From: Lachnospiraceae bacterium
Lineage (GTDB): Bacteria; Bacillota; Clostridia; Lachnospirales; Lachnospiraceae
Assembly (NCBI GenBank): GCA_021199405.1
Contig: JAJQID010000159.1
Location: 1 to 22,171, forward strand
DNA: 22,171 nt
Direction: 5' to 3'
Of this stretch, positions 1 to 5,741 are shown one piece after another. The position numbers and the translations under genes were made by a program. The stretch's first letter is position 1, and each line of letters starts with the position of its first letter. Below the pieces are notes generated by a model. That model was not told where the DNA came from and did no database searches. It saw only the letters and a list, made by a program, of their open reading frames with translations.

Positions 1-207
1 CCACCCGTCCAGCGGAGCGGGCAGACCGGAGAACAGCAGAACTCCCGCCGCCAGTACAGTATTATGTATACCGCTGTAAGACCATACAAAGCATGGGATC
101 AGAATAATTCTGAAAAAAGACATCCCATTAGGAATGGTAAATATTCTGTCCTCCGGATTTTCCTTTTTATCGTTTTCAATCATTGTCTCATGTTCATCAG
201 CCATCAT
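1..207 (-). CDS. CDP-alcohol phosphatidyltransferase-like protein, N-terminal 69 residues (runs off left edge)
   Basis: Only the first 69 codons are in the window. After a charged N-terminus of about 25 residues comes TIPNGMSFFRIILIPCFVW, the typical opening of phosphatidylglycerophosphate synthase-type membrane enzymes, which transfer a phosphatidyl group from CDP-diacylglycerol to an alcohol in phospholipid synthesis. A second membrane segment (about residues 51-62) leads into LPAPLDGW. In the family this is the start of the D-x-x-D-G-x-x-A-R metal-binding motif, normally TDxxDG; here the first aspartate is alanine (residue 63), preceded by proline instead of threonine. Two ATGs are adjacent (205-207 and 202-204). 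GGGAG lies 5 bases before the first, so I start there, but the second is equally possible. A promoter is visible just upstream. The rest of the active site is outside the window, so the exact product (pgsA or a paralogue) stays open. Confidence 0.72.
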   Translation of the reverse strand, partial: MMADEHETMIENDKKENPEDRIFTIPNGMSFFRIILIPCFVWSYSGIHNTVLAAGVLLFSGLPAPLDGW

Positions 208-265
208 TTATTCTCCCTGATATCCTGATCCAAACTGCCGCAATCTTTTGTTCTTTTGCTCATCC

Positions 266-293
266 ATTATAATAGGGATCTGAAAAAATGCAA
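266..293 (-). promoter_or_regulatory. Promoter for the CDP-alcohol phosphatidyltransferase-like gene
   Basis: On the minus strand there is a perfect -10 box TATAAT (266-271) with a weaker -35 candidate TTGCAT (288-293) 16 bases upstream. Transcription would start near 259 and give a leader of about 50 bases. It lies downstream of the kinase stop codon, so the lipid gene can be expressed separately from the two-component system. Confidence 0.6.
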
Positions 294-329
294 TCAAAAT
301 TTCCTGTCAGCACCCCTGCATATTCATAT

Positions 330-1421
330 TCATTTATCATTGTCAACCGGCAGCGTCACCGTAAACTGACAGCCGCCCGTTTCCATGTTCTCTGCCCAGA
401 CGGAACCTCTCAGCATCTCTACGGAGCGCTTCACCAGCGCCAGACCCAGACCATTTCCCTCCGCCATATGAGAGCTGTCAGCCTGATAAAATCTCTCAAA
501 GATTTTCTCCTCCTGCCCCTTCTCAATGCCCGGCCCATTGTCCCTGATTGTGAAAATAACCTCCTCTCTCTCGCTTTTTAAGCGGATTTCGATCAGTCCG
601 CCCTGAGGATCAAATTTGATGGCATTTTCGATCAGATTCAGCCACACATGCTGCAGCAGCCTTTCGTCAGCGGTATAATAAATCGTCTCCATCTCCACAT
701 CAAACTCAATGTTTTTGGTCTCCCACTGAGACTCCAGCGATACGATGGCCTGACGAATCTGCTCATCCAGACAAAAGCGCTCTCTCCGCGCCGGTATATT
801 CTGACTCTCCAGCCTGGAAAGCAGGAGAATATTGCCCACCAGATCGGACAGTCTTCGGGTATTCAACAGAATTTTCTCAATATATTCCTCCTGCTCCCCG
901 GCCTTCTGAGTTCCTCCCTGCAGCAGCATGGCATAGCCCTCGATCGCGTTGATGGGCGTCTTAAATTCATGAGAGACATTGGAAATAAACTCATTCTGCA
1001 GCTTCTCCGAAGCTGCAATGGCTCCGGTCATGGCGTTGAAGCTTTCATAGCTGTCCGTAATCTCCGTCACCGGATTTCTGTCATCCTGAAGCTTGATCTC
1101 GCGGTTTCCTTCCGCCACCTCCTTCATCGCCTGACCCAGCCTGGTAATCGGCTCCACAAAATACTTACTCATCAGAGCGGTGATACCTGTACCCAGAATG
1201 ATACTGAGGACAGGAACCATTACCGTCACCGGTATCTGCATGGACATGCCAAATGCGTAATCGAGCAGGTAAATGCCTACATTGGCCACGAATATGGTTA
1301 CAACCAGGATTATTAAAATGATGACCGTAAAATAATTCCGGAGACTGAACCCGCGCTTTCTATTTCGTTTTTTCATGTTATTCTGTCTTTCACCAGACTG
1401 ATCGTTTTTATTTCTTTTCAA
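330..1421 (-). CDS. Two-component sensor histidine kinase
   Basis: A membrane sensor kinase of 363 residues. Two membrane helices (about 30-53 and 65-88) enclose only about 11 residues, so there is no real extracellular sensor domain; this resembles kinases that sense at the membrane or through a partner. A HAMP-like linker (about 86-140) leads to the H box SHEFKTPI with phospho-acceptor His151. The ATPase domain has the N box NLIENAIKF (262-270), G1 DNGPGI (294-299), F box FERFYQAD and G2 GNGLGL (322-327), so catalysis looks intact. It follows the response regulator gene by 63 bases and should phosphorylate it. The start used is TTG with GAAGGGA just upstream. An internal ATG (residue 16, at 1376) lacks a good ribosome binding site but cannot be excluded. 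The signal sensed is unknown. Confidence 0.93.
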   Translation of the reverse strand: MKRNKNDQSGERQNNMKKRNRKRGFSLRNYFTVIILIILVVTIFVANVGIYLLDYAFGMSMQIPVTVMVPVLSIILGTGITALMSKYFVEPITRLGQAMKEVAEGNREIKLQDDRNPVTEITDSYESFNAMTGAIAASEKLQNEFISNVSHEFKTPINAIEGYAMLLQGGTQKAGEQEEYIEKILLNTRRLSDLVGNILLLSRLESQNIPARRERFCLDEQIRQAIVSLESQWETKNIEFDVEMETIYYTADERLLQHVWLNLIENAIKFDPQGGLIEIRLKSEREEVIFTIRDNGPGIEKGQEEKIFERFYQADSSHMAEGNGLGLALVKRSVEMLRGSVWAENMETGGCQFTVTLPVDNDK

Positions 1422-1557
1422 AGATCCCTTCTCTCTGCTGTTTGTTTTCTTTCACCGGTCTGTTTCTTTTCGTACATGACCTTTTCACCTCTGCCCGCTC
1501 ACTTTCGCTGCTCCGGTTTTTTCGCAGAATGCCTTCTCACCGGCCTGTTCCTTTTTC
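1388..1557. repeat. Three degenerate ~23-bp direct repeats across the regulator-kinase junction
   Basis: Similar segments lie at 1535-1557, 1449-1471 and 1388-1410. The first two share about 18 of 23 positions around a CACCGG(C/T)CTGTT core; the third is more diverged (CACCAGACTGATC). They sit in the regulator's unusual C-terminal tail, in the intergenic gap and in the kinase N-terminus. Confidence 0.45.
1418..1477 (-). CDS. Possible 19-residue linking ORF between response regulator and kinase
   Basis: In the 63-base gap between regulator and kinase, an ATG at 1475-1477 opens a frame of 19 very basic, hydrophilic codons. Its stop TGA (1418-1420) overlaps the TTG start of the kinase. AGAGGTG, which overlaps the regulator's stop codon, lies 8 bases before the ATG, an acceptable ribosome binding site. 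It could act as a translational relay that couples the regulator and kinase genes. Its QTGER stretch resembles peptides just before and after it (QAGEK in the regulator tail, QSGER at the kinase N-terminus), which suggests duplicated sequence. No function is recognised, and it may be chance. Confidence 0.25.
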   Translation of the reverse strand: MYEKKQTGERKQTAERRDL

Positions 1558-2219
1558 ACTACCTTATAGCCCACGCCCCGCATGGTGACAATCTGAAAAT
1601 CCGGATTATCCCGAAAGCGATCCCGCAGCCGACCGATATGCACATCCACAGTATGAGGCGTCGTCTCCGTATCATACCCCCAGATATCGTCCATCAGCTG
1701 CTGCCGGGTAAAAATACGTCCCGGGCAGGAACTCATTTTATATAGAAGCAAAAATTCCTTCTGCGGCAGTTCCACACTCCTGCCATCCCAGGAAACTGTC
1801 ATGGAATCATAGTCCAGCTGTGTTCCGCCGATAACCTGCCTGCGCTCACTGATCATCTGAGCTCGCCGAAGCAATGCTCCCACACGCAGCACCATTTCAT
1901 TTACATTGACCGGTTTGACCATGTAGTCGTCTGTGCCGGACAAAAACCCCAGCCGCATATCGTCAAAAGCGTCCTTGGCCGTGATCATCAGCACCGGCGT
2001 CTGATCGCCCGCCTCCCGCAGGGAGCGCACCAGCTCATAGCCGTCCATGACAGGCATCATGATGTCAGAAATGATCAGGTCCACATATTCGTGCTCCATG
2101 GTCTCCAACGCCTGAGCCCCATCGGAGACGCCAATGGCGGAATAGCCGTTCTTCACCAGCACCTTCTCAAACAGCTGCCGCAGCTCCCTGTCATCCTCCA
2201 CGATTAAAATCCTGAACAT
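1485..2219 (-). CDS. OmpR/PhoB-family response regulator
   Basis: A DNA-binding response regulator of 244 residues. The receiver domain (1-118) has the acidic pair Glu8/Asp9/Asp10, phospho-acceptor Asp52 in SDIMMP, and the conserved Thr and Lys (MITAK, MVKP). A winged-helix output domain follows, with the recognition-helix region TVDVHIGRLRDRF and the wing MRGVGYKV. I start at the ATG at 2217-2219 because GGGAG sits 7 bases upstream. A longer frame to 2252 has no ribosome binding site and would add 11 atypical residues. After the normal family end (GVGYKVV) there is a tail of about 25 hydrophilic residues containing one of the local repeats. It is the partner of the adjacent kinase. Target genes are not evident; its own leader carries an inverted repeat (2249-2271) that could be an autoregulatory site. 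Confidence 0.93.
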   Translation of the reverse strand: MFRILIVEDDRELRQLFEKVLVKNGYSAIGVSDGAQALETMEHEYVDLIISDIMMPVMDGYELVRSLREAGDQTPVLMITAKDAFDDMRLGFLSGTDDYMVKPVNVNEMVLRVGALLRRAQMISERRQVIGGTQLDYDSMTVSWDGRSVELPQKEFLLLYKMSSCPGRIFTRQQLMDDIWGYDTETTPHTVDVHIGRLRDRFRDNPDFQIVTMRGVGYKVVKKEQAGEKAFCEKTGAAKVSGQR

Positions 2220-2248
2220 GCCCACACTCCCATCGCTTTTATATACTG

Positions 2249-2271
2249 TCATGAGTACAGGACACTCATGA
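2249..2271. promoter_or_regulatory. 8-bp inverted repeat in the response regulator leader
   Basis: TCATGAGT and ACTCATGA form a perfect 8-bp inverted repeat with a 7-base spacer, centred about 40 bases before the regulator start. A TATATA element lies immediately downstream on the minus strand. It could be an operator for the regulator itself, a second promoter region, or an RNA hairpin. Confidence 0.4.
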
Positions 2272-2302
2272 TCCAGTTCATCGCTCTCATGTTCGCTTTA
2301 TT

Positions 2303-2331
2303 GTATTACCCTTTTTTCAACAGGTTGTCAA
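2303..2331 (-). promoter_or_regulatory. Promoter of the two-component operon
   Basis: A consensus -35 TTGACA (2326-2331) is followed at 17 bases by TAATAC (2303-2308) on the minus strand. TACAAT overlaps this element three bases further downstream. Transcription would begin near 2296, giving a leader of about 77 bases. It lies between the upstream terminator and the regulator start, as expected for an independent operon. Confidence 0.65.
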
Positions 2332-2351
2332 CTGAAAATCAATTTCTGAGC

Positions 2352-2393
2352 AAAAGAAACGCGCGGAGGATCACTGAAATCTCCCGCACGTTT
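2352..2393 (-). terminator. Rho-independent terminator of the ECF transporter operon
   Basis: Read on the minus strand just after the ecfT stop, an 11-pair stem (AAACGTGCGGG against a CGCGCGTTT arm, with two G-U pairs) closes a loop of about 15 bases and is followed by CTTTT. It separates the ECF operon from the two-component promoter. Confidence 0.65.
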
Positions 2394-2408
2394 ATCATAG
2401 TACTGCCA

Positions 2409-3245
2409 TTACACAAAGGGATTGAAGAACCGGTTTCCATCCCAGAAGGTGATCACGATACTTAACACCAGAAGCACCACTCCAAAACCGATCACCAGCC
2501 AGTCGTTTCGCTTTAACGGCCTCGCCATATACCAGGTACGCTTCTTTGGATCCTTGCCGAAGCCGCGCAGCTCCATGGCGTTGGAGATCACATCTATTCT
2601 TGAAAGACTGGAAAGGATCAGCGGCATCAGAATGGTAACCGCGTTTTTCAGGCGGGTCCACAGCTTTACCTTCTTTCCCAGCTCCACGCCGCGGGCCTGC
2701 TGAGCCTGGCTGATATTATGATAATCCCGCTGGATATCCGGGATATACCTGAGAGCGATGGACACAGAATAACCCACGCGATAGGAAACACCCATGCGGT
2801 TTAAACTGGCCGCGAACTCGCTGGGATTGGTGGCGGAAATAAATAAAATAGCAATGGGCAGCGAGACAAAATATTTTAATGATATATTAAACATGTAAAA
2901 TAACTGCTCCGCGGTCACATCATAACGCCAGAAGAAATGGCAAAGCACATGTCTGGTGCCGTATATCTCCGTCCCCTGATCCGGATTAAACAGGTAAATA
3001 AAAACATTATTCAGCAGCAGGAAAACCAGCATGAACACCATCATGAAGCGGACTTCCTTAAATTTAATGTGACTGAAGCGGAAAGCAAGGCAGCTGATCA
3101 CCAGAAGGCCCAGCAGTACTCTGGTATCATATGTCAGCATACTGGCGAATGTGAACAGCAGAAAAAACGCCAGCTTGGTCACGCCCGTCAGATCATGAAC
3201 CACACTTTTGCGTTCTATGTAATTCAATACGGTTTTAGCGGCCAT
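2409..3245 (-). CDS. ecfT: ECF transporter transmembrane component EcfT
   Basis: The 278-residue integral membrane T subunit couples ATP hydrolysis to the substrate-binding S component. Several membrane helices fill residues 23-150, with another at about 246-266. The two cytosolic coupling-helix motifs that contact the ATPases are present: AQQARG (about 181-186) and MELRGFG (224-230), the latter with Leu in place of the usual Ala of the ARG motif. The start ATG lies inside the end of the ATPase gene (11-base overlap, ATGGCCGCTAA) with GGAGGTG 7 bases before it, so the two are translationally coupled. It is the last gene of the S-AA'-T operon and is followed by a terminator. Confidence 0.94.
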   Translation of the reverse strand: MAAKTVLNYIERKSVVHDLTGVTKLAFFLLFTFASMLTYDTRVLLGLLVISCLAFRFSHIKFKEVRFMMVFMLVFLLLNNVFIYLFNPDQGTEIYGTRHVLCHFFWRYDVTAEQLFYMFNISLKYFVSLPIAILFISATNPSEFAASLNRMGVSYRVGYSVSIALRYIPDIQRDYHNISQAQQARGVELGKKVKLWTRLKNAVTILMPLILSSLSRIDVISNAMELRGFGKDPKKRTWYMARPLKRNDWLVIGFGVVLLVLSIVITFWDGNRFFNPFV

Positions 3246-4950
3246 TGTCTCTCACCTCCCTGTCTGCGTCAATAAAGCGGTCCACAAAGGCCTCCGGCGG
3301 CGTAATCCCACAGCGATTTGCCAGTGTGAAAAGACTGGTTTCCTTCAGGGCAGCCTCCCTGACCAGATCCGGATTGCACAATACCACGGAGGATGCCTCG
3401 TCGCACACCAGGCGTCCATTGTTAAATACCAGAGCTCTTGGCGTATACTCCAGCATCAGATGCATATCGTGAGTAATCATCACTACCGTCACTCCCTGAT
3501 CGTTCAGGGAGCGAAGGAATTCCATAATTTCCGTGTAATGCCTGAAGTCCTGGCCGGCGGTGGGCTCATCCAGAATGATCAGCTCCGGTCCCATCACCAG
3601 GACACTGGCGATGGTCACCCTCTTTTTCTGCCCGAAGGACAGGGCGGAAACAGGCCAGTTGCGGAAGGGATACAAACCACAGATTTTCAGGACGCTTTCC
3701 ACCTTCTCGCGAATTTCCGCTTCGCTCAGTCCCATATTTCTGATACCCAGAGCAACCTCGTCAAAAATCATGGTCTTGGAGATCATCTGGTTGGGATTCT
3801 GCATGACGTATCCAATGTGAGCAGCCCGCTCCCGAATGGTATCATTGGTGACATCCTTTCCCTTAAAATACACTTTTCCCTGGGTCAGAGGCTCAAAACC
3901 GCAGATCAGCTTGGACATGGTGGATTTGCCGGCGCCGTTCCGTCCCACAATGCTGAGCATCTCTCCCTCTCTGATCTGAAAGCTGATATCCTTCAGAGTC
4001 ACAATCTCCGGATTATAGCCAAAGGTGACGTTCTTCACCTCCAGAAGCACCGGTCTTTCCGGCTTTGGGGCAGCAGGCGGCGCGGAGGTAAACCAGTCCC
4101 GGACCCTGCGCCGATCCTTTTCATCCAGAACCACTGTATCCACATGAGCCGGTCTTTTCTCCGGAGTAATCTCCACCCCCGCGTATTTCAGGGCAGTCAG
4201 ATACAGCGGCTCCCGAATGCCATGCTCCGTCAGCAGATGAGAACTGAGCAGTTCGTCCGGCTTTAAATCCGCAGCAATACGCCCCTCACTGACAAGGACA
4301 ATGCGGTCCACATTTTTCCAGAGCACATCCTCCAGACGGTGCTCAATGATCACCACTGTGGTATCGGTGCGGCTCTGTATATCATCAATCAGCTCAATGG
4401 CCTGCTTGCCCGTGGCCGGGTCCAGGTTCGCCAGAGGCTCGTCAAAGAGTAAAATCCTGACCTGATCCACCATGACGCCGCCCAGGCTGACTCTCTGCTT
4501 CTGTCCGCCGGAAAGCTCATGGGGCGCGTACTCCATGCGCTCAGTGATATCCACCATCTGCGCCACCTTCCGCACGGTCTCATGCATCTCATCCTGGGGT
4601 ACGCAGTCATTCTCCAGGGCGAAGGCAATGTCCTCGGCCACCGTCAGGCCAATAAACTGTCCATCCGGATCCTGCAGCACCGTGCCCACATGCCTGGACA
4701 TCTCAAAAATACTGGATTTAGGCGCATTCACACCATCCACAGTCAGACTGCCCGTACATTCGCCGGTATAGCTGAACGGAATCAGACCGTTTAAACAATT
4801 GCCAATAGTGGACTTGCCGCTGCCGGAGGGTCCCGCGATCAGAATGCGCTCTCCCGGATAAATGTCCAGATTGATGTCATACAGGGTAGGGCGCTTCTGC
4901 GCCCGGTACTGAAAACCAAAATTTTTAAAAGAAATAATGGGGTTGTTCAT
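3235..4950 (-). CDS. ECF transporter ATP-binding protein, fused EcfA-EcfA' (two ATPase domains)
   Basis: This 571-residue protein contains both ATPase domains of an ECF importer in one chain. Domain 1 (1-230) has Walker A GPSGSGKS (40-47), signature LSGGQ (146-150), Walker B LLFDEP (Asp170, Glu171) and His204. Domain 2 (302-540) has GRNGAGKS (336-343), LSFGQ (437-441), LIILDEP (Asp461, Glu462) and His494. Both sites look catalytically complete. The linker, about residues 230-300, is longer than in a minimal fusion and rich in Pro and charged residues near its end. Separate A and A' proteins are more usual, but fused versions occur in YkoD-type and UPF0397-linked systems. The start has AGAGGA 4 bases upstream. 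It overlaps ecfT by 11 bases, and a hairpin lies between it and the S component gene. Confidence 0.94.
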   Translation of the reverse strand: MNNPIISFKNFGFQYRAQKRPTLYDINLDIYPGERILIAGPSGSGKSTIGNCLNGLIPFSYTGECTGSLTVDGVNAPKSSIFEMSRHVGTVLQDPDGQFIGLTVAEDIAFALENDCVPQDEMHETVRKVAQMVDITERMEYAPHELSGGQKQRVSLGGVMVDQVRILLFDEPLANLDPATGKQAIELIDDIQSRTDTTVVIIEHRLEDVLWKNVDRIVLVSEGRIAADLKPDELLSSHLLTEHGIREPLYLTALKYAGVEITPEKRPAHVDTVVLDEKDRRRVRDWFTSAPPAAPKPERPVLLEVKNVTFGYNPEIVTLKDISFQIREGEMLSIVGRNGAGKSTMSKLICGFEPLTQGKVYFKGKDVTNDTIRERAAHIGYVMQNPNQMISKTMIFDEVALGIRNMGLSEAEIREKVESVLKICGLYPFRNWPVSALSFGQKKRVTIASVLVMGPELIILDEPTAGQDFRHYTEIMEFLRSLNDQGVTVVMITHDMHLMLEYTPRALVFNNGRLVCDEASSVVLCNPDLVREAALKETSLFTLANRCGITPPEAFVDRFIDADREVRDNGR

Positions 4951-4970
4951 GTGGTCCTCTTTCCAACGTG

Positions 4971-4999
4971 AAAGAGCAAGGCAAACAGCCCTGCTCTTT
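4971..4999 (-). promoter_or_regulatory. Intercistronic hairpin between S component and ATPase genes
   Basis: A 12-pair stem (AAAGAGCAGGGC and GCCTTGCTCTTT, one G-U pair) with a 5-base loop fills much of the 68-base gap. There is no T-tract after it, so it is unlikely to be a full terminator. It could be a processing or stability element that sets the ratio of S component to ATPase. Confidence 0.5.
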
Positions 5000-5018
5000 T
5001 GCAGTTATTTACCGATCA

Positions 5019-5567
5019 TTACTCCTGATCCAGAGAGCCCCTCTTGGCAATGGTCTTGGAATAAGCCACCAGAAGAAGAGTGCCGATGATGCAGGCAGTC
5101 AGAATATTGGCGACTGCGGCCATGGCGCCCTGTGCGAATACCTTATTGGCCGGCTCCGCATAAATCAGAATGTCCAGCACCGGGGCAACCACAATCCAGG
5201 CAATAGCATTGGCCACCACATTTGCCACATTAAAAAGAATGATCTGGGACTTGCCAAACTCACCCTCACTGATTTTCAGTCTCCTGGACACAAGACCCAC
5301 CAGAGCACCCACGATGGTAGAAGCGATGACCCAGCTCCACCACGGACTGCCGCCCCAGGACAGGTCAATCAATGTATGGCCGATAAAACCGATCAGCGCA
5401 CCGGCCACTGGTCCGTACATAGCGGCCAGCATTCCAAGAATGGCATACTGTAAGCTGATGTTGGTGTTGGGAATCCCGCTGGGGATCGCCACGAAACGGC
5501 CAAGTACGAAGAAGAGTGCAGCGCCGATGCCGATAGCAACGACGTTCCTGACAGAATTGTTTTTCAT
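5019..5567 (-). CDS. ECF transporter S component, UPF0397 / ECF-ribofla_trS family
   Basis: A 182-residue membrane protein that binds the transported vitamin-like substrate. It shows the UPF0397 family signature: an N-terminal VVAIGIGAALFFVLGRF, then IPSGIPNTNISLQYA, GFIGHTLIDL and PWWSWVIAS. About five or six hydrophobic helices span the rest. The family is named for riboflavin transport in domain databases, but the substrate of most members is inferred rather than measured, and no riboswitch is visible upstream to settle it. The operon order S, fused A-A', T is the same as in streptococcal and enterococcal UPF0397 loci as I recall them. The start has AAAGGAG 8-9 bases upstream. It is the first gene of the operon. 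Confidence 0.9.
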   Translation of the reverse strand: MKNNSVRNVVAIGIGAALFFVLGRFVAIPSGIPNTNISLQYAILGMLAAMYGPVAGALIGFIGHTLIDLSWGGSPWWSWVIASTIVGALVGLVSRRLKISEGEFGKSQIILFNVANVVANAIAWIVVAPVLDILIYAEPANKVFAQGAMAAVANILTACIIGTLLLVAYSKTIAKRGSLDQE

Positions 5568-5603
5568 TTGTTTTTTCTCCTTTGATGTTCCTGATTTCCG
5601 ATC

Positions 5604-5634
5604 ATTCTATCACCGGATGACGGCGCTAGTCCAA
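5604..5634 (-). promoter_or_regulatory. Candidate promoter of the ECF operon
   Basis: On the minus strand TTGGAC (5629-5634) and TAGAAT (5604-5609) are 19 bases apart, wider than ideal, just ahead of a short leader with the ribosome binding site. I saw no FMN, TPP or other riboswitch in the 170 bases upstream of the S component. Confidence 0.35.
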
Positions 5635-5652
5635 TCAAAAATACTTAGAACG

Positions 5653-5675
5653 AAATATAGCTTTGCGCTATATCT
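5653..5675 (-). terminator. AT-rich hairpin downstream of the GTPase-Rae1 gene (possible weak terminator)
   Basis: ATATAGC and GCTATAT form a 7-bp perfect stem (9 bp with a G-U and an A-T pair) around 5 bases, followed on the minus strand by TTTCGTTC. It is 70-90 bases past the stop codon. Stability is low, so termination is uncertain. Confidence 0.35.
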
Positions 5676-5706
5676 AAATATACAATATTTCAGGCGTAAG
5701 ATAAAG

Positions 5707-5724
5707 AGAAAATTTAAATTTTCT
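5707..5724. repeat. 18-bp perfect palindrome, A/T-rich
   Basis: AGAAAATTTAAATTTTCT reads the same on both strands and lies 18 bases after the stop of the GTPase-Rae1 gene. It could be a weak transcript-end hairpin or a protein-binding site. Confidence 0.5.
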
Positions 5725-5741
5725 TAAGATTCTTTTTACAC

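Noticed and set aside
648..1316. Plus-strand open frame of 222 codons opposite the histidine kinase
   Set aside because: Antisense shadow; the kinase motifs on the other strand are unambiguous.
3460..4266. Plus-strand open frame of 268 codons opposite the ECF ATPase
   Set aside because: Antisense to a fully conserved two-domain ATPase; no independent support.
5568..5741. Riboswitch (FMN, TPP or other) ahead of the ECF S component
   Set aside because: The leader from the likely promoter is only about 30 bases, and none of the conserved FMN or TPP elements is visible.
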